Source: Atopomonas hussainii (lineage in GTDB: Bacteria; Pseudomonadota; Gammaproteobacteria; Pseudomonadales; Pseudomonadaceae). From it: 64,000 bases of DNA. Positions 25,421 through 34,497 of the stretch are shown here, piece after piece (the first letter of the stretch is position 1; each line of letters starts with the position of its first letter). The position numbers and the translations under genes are program-made. The stretch is from the NCBI RefSeq assembly GCF_900109735.1, contig NZ_FOAS01000005.1, positions 171,913 to 235,912 on the forward strand. The letters are read 5' to 3'. The notes under the pieces are model-generated. The model saw only the letters and a program-made list of their open reading frames with translations, was not told the DNA's origin and searched no databases.

Positions 25421-26272
25421 ATGTCAGATTTCAGCTTCAACAGTTTTAAGGTCACGCTGGCCGACCATATCGCCCACGTACAGTTAAGCCGCCCCGAGGC
25501 GCTGAACTCGATGAACACTGACTTCTGGCTGGAGCTGCCGCAATGCGTGCGCGCCATCGAAGCCAGCGGCGAAGCGCGCGTGATCGTGATCTCCTCCACC
25601 GGCAAACACTTCTCTGCCGGTATGGATTTGGGCGTATTCACCAACCCGAAAACCGTACCCATGACCGGCGACCCAGGCCGCATGGGCGAAAACCTGCGCC
25701 GCACCGTATTGCAGCTGCAAGCCTGCTTAAGCTCGCTGGAAGAAGTGCGCCTGCCGGTGTTAACCGCCATTCAAGGCGGCTGCATCGGCGGCGCGCTAGA
25801 CATGGTTTGCGCCGCCGATTGCCGCTACGCCACTGCCGACGCCTACTTCACCATTAAAGAAACCGAACTGGGCATGACCGCCGACGTGGGCACTCTGCAG
25901 CGCCTGCCTAAGTTGATCCCGCAGGGCGTGGTGCGTGAGCTGGCCTACACCGGCCGCAAATTCAGCGCCGCCGAAGCGAAGACTCACGGCTTAGTGAACG
26001 AAGTGTACGAAACCCAAGAGGCCATGCTCGATGCGGTAATGACCATCGCCAAGCAAATCGCCGCCCACTCACCGCTGGCCGTCACCGGCTGTAAAGAAAT
26101 GCTCAACTACAGCCGCGACCACAGCGTAGAAGACAGCCTTAAATACATGGCCACGTGGCAGTCGGGCATGTTCCGCCCCAACGACATGATGAAAACCTTC
26201 CAAGCCAAAGTGACCAAACAAGCCCCGCAGTTCGACAACCTGTTCCCGGTGAAGCAGGTGTTTAGCGAGTAA
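25421..26272 (+). CDS. Delta(3,5)-delta(2,4)-dienoyl-CoA isomerase-like crotonase
   Basis: 283 residues of the crotonase family. The oxyanion-hole loops ISSTGKHFSAGMDL and QGGCIGGALDMVCAADCRY are present. The acidic residues of ECH1-type isomerases are conserved: Asp in CAADCRY, Glu in IKETELGM and Asp in TADVGTLQRLPKLIPQG, the last matching the family signature closely. It would shift double bonds of odd-position unsaturated acyl-CoAs during beta-oxidation. The start at 25421 (MSDFSFNSF, AGGTG upstream) is preferred over an upstream in-frame ATG. A terminator follows. Confidence 0.88.
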   Translation: MSDFSFNSFKVTLADHIAHVQLSRPEALNSMNTDFWLELPQCVRAIEASGEARVIVISSTGKHFSAGMDLGVFTNPKTVPMTGDPGRMGENLRRTVLQLQACLSSLEEVRLPVLTAIQGGCIGGALDMVCAADCRYATADAYFTIKETELGMTADVGTLQRLPKLIPQGVVRELAYTGRKFSAAEAKTHGLVNEVYETQEAMLDAVMTIAKQIAAHSPLAVTGCKEMLNYSRDHSVEDSLKYMATWQSGMFRPNDMMKTFQAKVTKQAPQFDNLFPVKQVFSE

Positions 26273-26294
26273 CCGCTAACTCGTTGCGCTGCTG

Positions 26295-26326
26295 AACCCG
26301 CCTGGTGCACGCCTGGCGGGTTTTTG
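26295..26326 (+). terminator. Intrinsic terminator after the dienoyl-CoA isomerase gene
   Basis: AACCCGCC and GGCGGGTT form an 8-bp stem with a 12-base loop, followed by TTTTG. Confidence 0.85.
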
Positions 26327-26327
26327 T

Positions 26328-27338
26328 TTATGGGCTGTTGTCAGGGGCTGGTGCCGTTTCGGCACGGCTAATGGGGATCTCCACACGTAGCACGATGCCG
26401 CCGCTGAGTGAGTCATCCAGCTCGAGCACTTGCTCGACGCACAGGCCCTCCCAGTCGGGGTTGACGCCCAGCTTGGCGGCCTGTTTCTCCATGCCCTCCA
26501 GGGCGGCCAGGTAGCCCATGTCAGAGGCGATATAGCACTCGCAGGTGAGGTACTCGCCGGCCGGCACCAGCTTATGTTTAGCGCTCTCGGTGGTCGCCTT
26601 ACACCAGCTGCCGAACCACTGTATGCAGTCTTCCCAGGGCGCATCGAGCAGCTTCACCGGGGTGAGGATGGCGCGGCTGTAGAGTTTTTCGCCCAGTTGC
26701 TCGCAGAGTTCTTCGAAGCCGATATCCGGCAGGGTTTCCAGGCGCAGGGCGCGCCGCTCGAGGACTTCCAGGCGGCAGGGCAGGTTTTCCGCCAGTTGGA
26801 TCTCCAGCGGCGCTTGATCCGCCGACACGCGGTGCGCCAGCGGTTCGAGCACACTTCTCAGCTCATCTAACGTGCCGCTCTGGCCGATCGCTTTGATCGC
26901 CTTGGCGGTGTGCTGCAGCTCGCGTTGCAAGGCCTTGGCCAGCGCCTGCGAGGAGGAGAAACCGCAGGTCAGGGCGATATCGAGGATTTTTTTCTGCGGG
27001 CTGTCCAGCAGCATGGACACCGCCCATTGCAGCTGCAGGCGGCTAAGGTAGCTGCCGGGTGTTTCATGAAATACGCGGGTGAACTGACGGTGGAAATGAT
27101 ACGGCGAGATGGCGCTACGCTTGGCCACCTCCTGCCAGGCCAGCGTCGAGCCTGGCATCGAGTGCATGAGTTGCAGCGCCGTCTCGAACCGTTTGCGCTG
27201 GTGGCGCGGCAGGTTCTTTAACAGCGCGTACTCCGGCGCCAGCATGTGGGGGGCGGCATTGCGCATTGGCGCTTGCTCCATAAGCCACGACTCGTTTGTG
27301 GCTACTATGCGCAGTGGCGCGGCGTGGGGCAATGTCAT
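26328..27338 (-). CDS. AraC-family regulator with C-terminal GyrI-like effector domain
   Basis: 336 residues in Rob-like order: two helix-turn-helix motifs near residues 65-150 (STLAWQEVAKRSAISPYHFHRQFTRVFHETPG and ILDIALTCGFSSSQALAKALQ) followed by a GyrI-like domain (about 180-325) with a hydrophobic effector pocket. The start overlaps the RND pump stop by four bases (ATGA), so it is the last gene of the efflux operon and probably activates it in response to a drug-like ligand. Confidence 0.88.
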   Translation of the reverse strand: MTLPHAAPLRIVATNESWLMEQAPMRNAAPHMLAPEYALLKNLPRHQRKRFETALQLMHSMPGSTLAWQEVAKRSAISPYHFHRQFTRVFHETPGSYLSRLQLQWAVSMLLDSPQKKILDIALTCGFSSSQALAKALQRELQHTAKAIKAIGQSGTLDELRSVLEPLAHRVSADQAPLEIQLAENLPCRLEVLERRALRLETLPDIGFEELCEQLGEKLYSRAILTPVKLLDAPWEDCIQWFGSWCKATTESAKHKLVPAGEYLTCECYIASDMGYLAALEGMEKQAAKLGVNPDWEGLCVEQVLELDDSLSGGIVLRVEIPISRAETAPAPDNSP

Positions 27339-30300
27339 AGCGTCGCTGCCGCCGGCACAGGTTGCACTTGGCGCCGGCTGCTGAGGCCGAGCAACACGGG
27401 GATAAGCACCAAGGTAATAGCGGTGGCGAACAACTCGCCAAACACCAGTGAGACCGCCGCCGGCTTAAGGTATTGGGCTTGCTCGCTGGTTTCACTGAGC
27501 AGCGGCAACAGCCCGCACACCGTGGTCACTGTGGTGAGGAAAATTGCGCGAAAGCGGCTGCTGGCGCTGTTGATCAGCGCCTCGCGCAAGCCCATGCCGG
27601 CGCGGTAGTGCTGGTTGAAGTGGGTGATCAGCACCAGCGAGTCGTTGACCACGATGCCGGTCATGGCCAGCATGCCGAACATCGACAGCAGGCTGATCGG
27701 CAAGCCCATCAGGCCGTGGCCGAAGATCGCCCCGGCAAAGCCGAAGGGAATCACCGCCATGATCAGCAGCGGCTGCCAGTACGACTTCAGCGGTATCGCC
27801 AGGAGGATGTAGATCAGCAGCAGGGTCAGCAGCATGGCCTGCTTGAAGCCATCCTGCACCTCGTCGATTTCTTCGAACTCCCCGGCGGCGCGGATGCTGA
27901 CCCCAGGGTAACGCGCCTCGATCGTGGCAATCTCGCCCTGCAGTTGTTCCAGCGTGCGCTCCGGGGCTTGGATGTCGCGGTTCTGCCGCCAATACAAGTT
28001 GACCACCTGCTCGCGGTTGCGCCGGTACAAGGCCTCCGGCTCGCGTTCCACATGCAGTTCGACCACATCGCCGAGGCGCACGGTTTGGCCGCTATCCAAA
28101 AACACCGGGGTGTTCGGCAGCTGCTCGGTGCTGCGCCGTGCGCTGGCCGGGTAGCGCAGAATCAGCTTGGTCTCCTGGCCATTTTCCAGCAGGCGGTGAA
28201 TCTCGCGCTGGCCGAAGGCCTCACCCGCCAACCTGGCCAGGTGATGCTGGTTGAGCCCGAGATGGCGGCCAAAGGCATTGAGCTTGAGGCGGATCTGCGG
28301 CTGCCCGCCTTGGCCATCGTCATACACATCGGCGACCCCGGGCAGGCCGGCGAGGGTGCTCGCCAGCGCCTGGCTGGCCTGGCGGGCCAGATCGCGGTCC
28401 AGGGCGGCGATGGCCAGCACGCTGCCGCCGGCCGGGGATTCGGCAGCGGCGAAGCTCACCGCGTATGCACCTTCCAAGGCGCCAGTCTGTTCACGCCATC
28501 GCTGCAGCAGCAGGTTGGCCGGCAGACGGCGCAGGGCTTCGTGGCTGAGTTCGGCGGTTACTTCGATCTGGCCGTAGCCATCGGAGTGGCCCAGCAGGTT
28601 GACCAGCGGCGGCTCGGCCAGGCTGTACTGCTGCGTCAGCTCGCTGGCGATCTGCTCGGCGCTGCGGCTCAGGCGGTTCAGCGCCTGGGCTTGCAGCGCC
28701 AGGGGGGCGCCGTCCTGCAAATCGACATTGGCGGTGAGATAACGCCCGGGGATCTCGGGGAAAATCGCGCTACGGATCGCGCCCGTGCTCCACAGCCCAT
28801 AGGCCAGCAGGATAAAGGCGCCGAAGCCCAGCAGTGTGGCGGCGCTGTGCTCGAGCGCCGCGCTCAGCAGCGGCCGGTACACGCGGTTGATAAACCACTG
28901 CAGGCCATCCTGCGCGCCACGCTGCACGCGGCCTAGTACGCGAGGCATGCGCACCTCGTTGCCGCACAGGTGCGCGGGCAGGATCAGCTTGCTTTCCAGC
29001 AGGGAGAACAGCAGGGCGAAGATCACCACGGCGGAAAACCCGGCCAGCACTTTGGCCAGCTCGTTGTTGATCCACAACATCGGCGAGAACGCGGCGATAG
29101 TGGTCAGCACACCGAACACCGTGGCCACGGACACCGCGCTGACGCCCTGCAAGGCGGCCTCGGCCGCTGGGCGCCCGGGGCGCCGTTGGGCGTAGATGCT
29201 CTCGCCGACCACCACGGCATCATCGACCAGAATGCCCAGCACCAGGATGAAGCCGAACAGGGTGATGTCGTTGATGCTGTAGTCGAACACCTGCATCGCA
29301 CTGAGGGTGCCGGCCAGCGCCAAGGGGATGCCCATGGCCACCCAGAAGGCCAGTTTCAACTCGAGAAACAGCCCCAACAACACGATGACGATCAGCAGGC
29401 CCTGCCAGGCGCTATCGCCCAACAGGCCCAGCTGTTCGCGGATATACGGCGCCATATCGGCCATGGTGGTCAGGCTGATATCCGCCGGCAGCAGGCTCCG
29501 CTGGCGGGCCAGGGTTTCGGCGATGGCTTCGCTGACCTGCAGCAGGTTGTCCTGCTGGGCGGTGCTAACCAAGAGTGCGATGGCGGTCTGGCCGTTATTG
29601 CGCACGATCGCCCCGTCGTCTTGGTAATCGCGCTTGATGCTCGCGACCTCGCCCAGGGTCACCGTGCCCTGCGCGCTGCTGTGCAGGGCAATGCGGCTGA
29701 GTGGCTGCAGGCCATCGGCGTAGCCGTCGCCGCGCAGCAGCAAGCGCCCGGCGGCATTCTTCAGCTCGCCGCTGCGGGTTTCCAGCGAGTTACGGGCCAC
29801 CGCTTCGGCGACCTGCTCCAGGTTCAGGCCGAGGTTCTGCAGCTTGTCGAGATCGGGTTCGATCACCAGCAGCGCTTGCCGGCTACCCAGGTTAGCCACT
29901 TTGGCGATGCGCGGGTGCTGCTTCAGGGCCAGCTCGACTTGCCGGGCGATGGGTTGCAGGGCGCTGTTATCGCGCGGGCCGGAGACGATGACGAAGGCGG
30001 CCAGGTTGGTGAACTCCTCGCGGCTGACCTGCGGTTTTTCCGCCTGCTGCGGCAGGCCTTCGATCGCGTTGACCTGATTGCGCACGTCTTCGAGCAGCTT
30101 GTCGAGGTCGGCCGCTGCGGTCTTGCGTACTCGCACGCTGGCCATGCCGGCGCTGGACTGGCTGACTACCTGCTTGATGCCACCGATACCGCTGATCGCC
30201 GCCTCGATGCGTTGGGTGATGCTCTGGTCGATCTGCGCCGCCGTGCCGCCGGGGTAGGCGACATTGATCACCAGGCTGCTGGGGGCGATCTGCGGGAACG

Positions 30301-30409
30301 ACTCGACCCGCAGCTGGCCGAGCGACAGCACGCCGGCGACCAGGATCGCCACCATCAGCAGATTGGCCGCGACCGGGTTAGTGATAAACCAGCGGCTGAG
30401 GCTGTTCAT
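27335..30409 (-). CDS. RND-family efflux pump permease
   Basis: 1024 residues with the RND architecture: an N-terminal helix, a large periplasmic porter domain, helices 2-6, a second porter domain and helices 8-12. The proton-relay Asp pair is visible in GILVDDAVVVGE (helix 4), and the partner Lys region is in the second half. The large periplasmic domains lack the trunk-rich insert of MexB and resemble AcrD/MdtC-size transporters. A hand count of 29101-29160 gives 70% GC. ATGA overlaps link it to the adaptor upstream and the AraC-GyrI gene downstream. Confidence 0.9.
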   Translation of the reverse strand: MNSLSRWFITNPVAANLLMVAILVAGVLSLGQLRVESFPQIAPSSLVINVAYPGGTAAQIDQSITQRIEAAISGIGGIKQVVSQSSAGMASVRVRKTAAADLDKLLEDVRNQVNAIEGLPQQAEKPQVSREEFTNLAAFVIVSGPRDNSALQPIARQVELALKQHPRIAKVANLGSRQALLVIEPDLDKLQNLGLNLEQVAEAVARNSLETRSGELKNAAGRLLLRGDGYADGLQPLSRIALHSSAQGTVTLGEVASIKRDYQDDGAIVRNNGQTAIALLVSTAQQDNLLQVSEAIAETLARQRSLLPADISLTTMADMAPYIREQLGLLGDSAWQGLLIVIVLLGLFLELKLAFWVAMGIPLALAGTLSAMQVFDYSINDITLFGFILVLGILVDDAVVVGESIYAQRRPGRPAAEAALQGVSAVSVATVFGVLTTIAAFSPMLWINNELAKVLAGFSAVVIFALLFSLLESKLILPAHLCGNEVRMPRVLGRVQRGAQDGLQWFINRVYRPLLSAALEHSAATLLGFGAFILLAYGLWSTGAIRSAIFPEIPGRYLTANVDLQDGAPLALQAQALNRLSRSAEQIASELTQQYSLAEPPLVNLLGHSDGYGQIEVTAELSHEALRRLPANLLLQRWREQTGALEGAYAVSFAAAESPAGGSVLAIAALDRDLARQASQALASTLAGLPGVADVYDDGQGGQPQIRLKLNAFGRHLGLNQHHLARLAGEAFGQREIHRLLENGQETKLILRYPASARRSTEQLPNTPVFLDSGQTVRLGDVVELHVEREPEALYRRNREQVVNLYWRQNRDIQAPERTLEQLQGEIATIEARYPGVSIRAAGEFEEIDEVQDGFKQAMLLTLLLIYILLAIPLKSYWQPLLIMAVIPFGFAGAIFGHGLMGLPISLLSMFGMLAMTGIVVNDSLVLITHFNQHYRAGMGLREALINSASSRFRAIFLTTVTTVCGLLPLLSETSEQAQYLKPAAVSLVFGELFATAITLVLIPVLLGLSSRRQVQPVPAAATL

Positions 30410-31542
30410 CGCTCGCCCTCCAGCGGCGTCACCGCTTGCCCTGGCAGCATGGACAGCAGGGGGTACACCACCACCTGGCGCGGTTCGCGCGGGGCGTCGG
30501 CGAAGCTGACCCAGACGCTATCGGCGGTGTGTTGCAGACGCTGGATGCGCTCCTTGACCAGGTGCGCGCCCTGTACCGTCCATACCTCGTCGTCGCGGGT
30601 CAGTGCGCTCGCTGGCAGCCGCATGGCGACTGGCTGCTCCGGCAGGCGCAGATGCACGCTGACTTGCTGGTTGGGCAGCAGGCGCGGTGCGCGCTGGTAG
30701 GGGTTGTCGACCCGCAGCACGACTTCCCGTTGCCGGGTGACCTCATGGGCCTGCGGCGCCAGATAGCGCACGCTGGCCGGCCAACGGTGCTGCTGGCGGT
30801 CTTCCAGGCTGATCTGCGCCTGCTCCAGCGCGCCAGACAGGCGTTGCCATTGGCCATCGCTGAGCGGCAGCTTGACGTCCAGGCTGTCGCTGGCGGCAAT
30901 CTCGAACAGCACCTGGCCCTGCTCGACATGCTGCGCCGGGCTGACCCGACGCTGGAAAATAACCGCATCGTAGGGCGCGCGAATCTGCGCATCGGCGAGC
31001 AGTTTTTCCACGCTGGCCACGCTGGACTGCGCCTTGCGCAGGGCGATTTGCGCCGCGGCAACTTGCGGCTCGCGGCGGCCGAAGGCGGTGTTTTGCTCGC
31101 CACGCAGCATTTTCAGCGCGACGGTCTGTTCGAGCCGGGTGCGGGTCAGCTGCAGTTTGGCCTCGGCCACCTCGCTCTTGGCCTGCGCCAGCTGGGCCTC
31201 CAGCAGGGTGGTGTCGAGGCTGGCCAGCAGCTGATCCTTGTGCACTAGGGTGCCGGGCTCCAGGCCATCGGCCAGCCAGCTCAGTTGCGCACTGCTGCGG
31301 GCCTTGAGCTCGCTCGGCCAGCGCGCGGCGGTGGTGCCCAGCAGGGTCAGGGTCGGGGCGAAGGCTTGCGCGCGTACCGCCACCACCGTCACCGGCGGTG
31401 CGGCAGCGGCGAGCGGCTTGGCGCTGATCGGCGCCGGTTCGCTGATGATCACCGCGGCGATGGCTGCCAGCAGCAGGCCGATAGCGCCGAGTAGCGGCAG
31501 GGCGCGGCGCATCTTGGGATTACTGTGCATTGAGTCGCTCAC
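30406..31542 (-). CDS. RND efflux periplasmic adaptor (membrane fusion protein)
   Basis: 378 residues. The N-terminal membrane anchor MRRALPLLGAIGLLLAAIAAVIISEPA is followed by a biotinyl-lipoyl-like split domain (GTLVHKDQLLASLDTTLLEAQLAQAKS ... APYDAVIFQRRVSPAQHVEQGQVLFEIA) around a helical hairpin, a beta-barrel and a C-terminal domain. It joins the RND pump to an outer-membrane channel that is not in the operon, so a housekeeping TolC-like channel is expected. It overlaps the upstream ABC-like gene by 23 bp. Confidence 0.9.
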   Translation of the reverse strand: MSDSMHSNPKMRRALPLLGAIGLLLAAIAAVIISEPAPISAKPLAAAAPPVTVVAVRAQAFAPTLTLLGTTAARWPSELKARSSAQLSWLADGLEPGTLVHKDQLLASLDTTLLEAQLAQAKSEVAEAKLQLTRTRLEQTVALKMLRGEQNTAFGRREPQVAAAQIALRKAQSSVASVEKLLADAQIRAPYDAVIFQRRVSPAQHVEQGQVLFEIAASDSLDVKLPLSDGQWQRLSGALEQAQISLEDRQQHRWPASVRYLAPQAHEVTRQREVVLRVDNPYQRAPRLLPNQQVSVHLRLPEQPVAMRLPASALTRDDEVWTVQGAHLVKERIQRLQHTADSVWVSFADAPREPRQVVVYPLLSMLPGQAVTPLEGER

Positions 31543-32368
31543 GGATGTCAGTCAGGCGGGAGAGGGTCTGCAGGGTGATCGGCAGCAGCAAGGCCGCTTC
31601 GACAAACTCCAGCGAATAGGTCACCACGGCAAACAGCTGCCCCGCACTGGGAGTCTCCAGCTGAGTGGTCAGCAGCAAGTTCCCCAGCACAAAGCCGAAC
31701 AGCACCATGAAGATCAAGCCGTAGAGCGCTGCCTCGGTATCCGAAAGTTTTACTTCGCGATTTTTCAGCTTTCTTAAGTGGGTCTGTAAGGCGCTGGACG
31801 TTAACGCGCTGAGCACGCTGACTTGGCGCTCGGTTTGGTTATTCAGACGAGCATTCAGGCGCGTGAAGGTGCGATGAAATAGGCCGTAGATGGCCAGCAT
31901 CAATAGCCCCGCTATAGCGGCGTTCAGGGCAAGCCACGAGCTAAAACTAGCCAGTACCGTCAGCGTGACAAGCAGCTGAATAATGGCAGTAAGTAGCGGC
32001 GGAAGTTCGTTCTCTAAAAAGTCGACCAGCTCACGCGACATGTTCAAACGGGCGCTGCGAGTGGTCACCGGGCGCTCGCGCAGGCGGCTGTCGGTATCCA
32101 TGCCGACTTGGATACGAATCTCACCGTAGGTACGGGTGTCGTAAATGCGCCGTGCCACGGCTACCAGCACTAAAGCGGTGACAACGCCGGCAAGGATGAG
32201 CACATCGTGGTATTGGCCGGCCATCAGGCTGTCGATCGAATAGCCAATAAACAACGGCAGCAGTGCCATAAGCAGGTTTTCTACTGCCACCAGCAGCCAG
32301 GTGATGCCGATTTTGTGCTTATGCCCAGCAACGATGCTGGCTAGGGAAATGACTTGTAAAGAACTCAC
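31520..32368 (-). CDS. ABC-type six-helix membrane protein without an ATPase domain
   Basis: 282 residues, all in a transmembrane domain like that of ABC exporters: LMALLPLFIGYSIDSLMAGQYHDVLILAG, LALNAAIAGLLMLAIYGLF, YGLIFMVLFGFVLGNLLLTT and a final VEAALLLPITLQTLSRLTDIRERLN, which ends just where a nucleotide-binding domain would begin. No Walker A or signature motif follows. A hand count of 32221-32280 gives 48% GC, against 70% in the RND gene. It overlaps the adaptor by 23 bp, so it is the first gene of the operon. It may work as a non-ABC permease, a small accessory subunit or a remnant. Confidence 0.75.
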   Translation of the reverse strand: MSSLQVISLASIVAGHKHKIGITWLLVAVENLLMALLPLFIGYSIDSLMAGQYHDVLILAGVVTALVLVAVARRIYDTRTYGEIRIQVGMDTDSRLRERPVTTRSARLNMSRELVDFLENELPPLLTAIIQLLVTLTVLASFSSWLALNAAIAGLLMLAIYGLFHRTFTRLNARLNNQTERQVSVLSALTSSALQTHLRKLKNREVKLSDTEAALYGLIFMVLFGFVLGNLLLTTQLETPSAGQLFAVVTYSLEFVEAALLLPITLQTLSRLTDIRERLNAQ

Positions 32369-32478
32369 GCAACAACGACCTCTGAATTAGCTCAGTGAGC
32401 ATTGTTGCGTGGTTGATTGTAGAAAAAGTGTCTCAGCTTGCTGTTTGCGGTAGTGCGCTAATCAAGGGCTTGGTCTCA

Positions 32479-33291
32479 TTAGGCAAATGTTGCCCACACC
32501 GGCGCATGGTCAGAGGGCTTCTCCATACCGCGAATGTCGTAGTCCACATCCGCTGCTTGGCAGCGGGCTAGCAGTGGGGCGGTGGCTAGGATGTAGTCGA
32601 TGCGCAGGCCGCGTTTGGGTTGGTCTTCAAAGCCGCGGCTGCGGTAGTCGAACCAGCTGAACACGTCGTCGCGGCTGGGGTGGTGATGGCGGAAGCTGTC
32701 GGTCAGGCCCCAGTTTTTCAGCGTGGCTAGCCACTCGCGCTCTTCCGGCAGGAAGCTACATTTGCCGGTTTTCAGCCAGCGTTTGGCGTTGACGTCGCCA
32801 ATGCCGATGTCGATGTCCGCCGGCGAGATATTGAAGTCGCCCATGATCGCCAGCGCTTGGTCGGCGCGGTAGTGGTTCACCAGCAGCGCTTGTAGGTCGG
32901 CGTAGAACTTTTCTTTAGCGGGGAACTTCACCGGGTGGTCGCGGCTTTCGCCCTGTGGGAAGTAGCCGTTCATTACCACCACTTCGCCGCCTTGGCCGTC
33001 GGCAAAGGTGCCGCGAATAAAGCGCTTTTGCGCTTCGTCATCGTCGCCGGGGAAGCCTTTGTCGATGCTCAGCGGGGCTTGTTTAGACAGTAGCGCCACA
33101 CCGTAGTGGGCTTTTTGGCCGTGGATGTGCACGTGGTAGCCCATGGCTTCGACGGCTTCGATGGGGAAGGCTTCGTCGTGCACTTTGGTTTCCTGCAGGC
33201 CAATGACGTCGGGCTGGTGGCGGTCGATCAGCTCTTGCAGTTGGTGAAGTCGTGCGCGCAGGCCGTTGATATTGAATGAAACCAGCTTCAT
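32479..33291 (-). CDS. xthA: Exodeoxyribonuclease III
   Basis: 270 residues of the EEP nuclease family. Motifs: [12 protein letters not shown] (catalytic Glu34 region), [31 protein letters not shown] (Asp/Asn pair), and the C-terminal [11 protein letters not shown] (Asp-His). It is an AP endonuclease and 3'-5' exonuclease in base excision repair. The start at 33291 ([18 protein letters not shown]) is exact for the family; an upstream open frame overlapping the GNAT gene is rejected. Confidence 0.96.
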   Translation of the reverse strand: MKLVSFNINGLRARLHQLQELIDRHQPDVIGLQETKVHDEAFPIEAVEAMGYHVHIHGQKAHYGVALLSKQAPLSIDKGFPGDDDEAQKRFIRGTFADGQGGEVVVMNGYFPQGESRDHPVKFPAKEKFYADLQALLVNHYRADQALAIMGDFNISPADIDIGIGDVNAKRWLKTGKCSFLPEEREWLATLKNWGLTDSFRHHHPSRDDVFSWFDYRSRGFEDQPKRGLRIDYILATAPLLARCQAADVDYDIRGMEKPSDHAPVWATFA

Positions 33292-33416
33292 AAGCGCCTC
33301 ACAGAATGAAAAGAAGGGCATCCTAGAGCAATGGGCCGGTGCTGGCGACCCTGCGGGCTGCGTGCTAGGTTCAAAGCGCACGGCATAACAACAAGAATCG
33401 CCACAGAGGACGCCCA

Positions 33417-34052
33417 ATGCCTGAAGGAAAATTGGAAATTCGCCAGCTCGGCGGCAGCTATCGCCGCGAGGCTCGTTCGCTGCTGTATCAGGCCTATCGC
33501 CATGAGCCGACCTTTGCCTATTTGTTTGAGCAAGACCGCCCCGGTTACGACCAGCGCGTGCGCGCCAGTGTGCGTGAGCTGGTGGAGCGGCATTTTGATG
33601 AGCAGCTGCCGGCACTGGGCCTAGTGCTGGATGACCGTTTAATTGGCATTGCTTTGGTGTCGCCGCCGACCAAGCGCTTCGACATCACCGAAAGCTGGAT
33701 GTGGCGTTTGCGCATGGTGCTGACTGCTGGTTTTCGCTGCACGCGGCGTTATCTGGATTACCACCAAGCGGTGTTGGATAGCCTGCCGCCGGGCGAGTAT
33801 TCGGTGTTGCCGCTGATTGGTATTCACCCGGAGTTTCAGGGCCACGGCCATGGCTTGCAGTTGCTGGAAGCGCTGCACGACTGGTGCGCCGATGACGAGC
33901 ACTCTAAGGGCGTGGTGTTGGATACCGGCAATGCGCGTTATTTAGAGTTTTACCAACGCTTGGGCTATCAAGAGGTTGGCCAAGTGGCCATCGGGCCGGT
34001 GTTGGAGCATGTGCTGTATCACCCGAATCCGCAGCGCAGTGCCGTGGCTTAA
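33417..34052 (+). CDS. GNAT-family N-acetyltransferase
   Basis: 211 residues with a GNAT fold. Motif A for acetyl-CoA is in [26 protein letters not shown] (about 130-155), followed by [25 protein letters not shown], the usual motif B segment. The acceptor is not known. It is a single gene divergent from xthA and ending in a strong terminator. Confidence 0.85.
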   Translation: MPEGKLEIRQLGGSYRREARSLLYQAYRHEPTFAYLFEQDRPGYDQRVRASVRELVERHFDEQLPALGLVLDDRLIGIALVSPPTKRFDITESWMWRLRMVLTAGFRCTRRYLDYHQAVLDSLPPGEYSVLPLIGIHPEFQGHGHGLQLLEALHDWCADDEHSKGVVLDTGNARYLEFYQRLGYQEVGQVAIGPVLEHVLYHPNPQRSAVA

Positions 34053-34080
34053 GCCCGCAGCACGGCTGTTTTGCAACGCC

Positions 34081-34110
34081 AACGCCGCTCTCATCCAGCG
34101 GCGTTTTTTA
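34081..34110 (+). terminator. Intrinsic terminator after the GNAT gene
   Basis: AACGCCGCT and AGCGGCGTT form a perfect 9-bp stem with a 7-base loop, followed by TTTTTAT. Confidence 0.9.
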
Positions 34111-34218
34111 TTGGCCAATCTTGTTGTTGATCAAGGAGGGCGACCAAGGTCTAAGTTCGCGCTTGGCGGCGCGCTGCTAGTTTGGGGTGGCTATAACAAC
34201 AACTAGCGGAGATCGCTC

Positions 34219-34485
34219 ATGTCTATCCACAAGCAGGATGTCCCGGCGGCCTACTGGAAAGAGAACTTAAGCCTGATGCTAAAGCTTCTGGCGGTGTGGT
34301 TCATTGTCTCCTTTGGCTGCGGCATCTTATTCGTTGACGCCCTGAACAGCATTCAATTCTTTGGTTACCCGTTGGGCTTCTGGTTCTCCCAGCAAGGCTC
34401 GATCTATGCGTTTGTCGGTTTGATTTTCTTCTACGTGTGGAAGATGAATCAGCTCGATCGCAAATACGACGTGCACGAAGAATAA
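34219..34485 (+). CDS. DUF4212 small subunit of a sodium/substrate symporter
   Basis: 88 residues with two membrane helices (LMLKLLAVWFIVSFGCGILFV and IYAFVGLIFFYVWKMNQLD), matching DUF4212. These small proteins accompany SSS symporters, as here with 12 bp to the next start. The role is probably stabilising the transporter or modulating transport. AGCGGAGATC before the ATG is the ribosome site. Confidence 0.92.
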   Translation: MSIHKQDVPAAYWKENLSLMLKLLAVWFIVSFGCGILFVDALNSIQFFGYPLGFWFSQQGSIYAFVGLIFFYVWKMNQLDRKYDVHEE

Positions 34486-34497
34486 GGCGAGGCGACC

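Noticed and set aside
27473..30700. Long plus-strand open frames of 487 and 576 codons opposite the RND genes
   Set aside because: They are antisense to clearly conserved RND pump and adaptor genes, have Gln/Ala/Gly-rich non-protein-like composition, and result from high GC with few stop codons.
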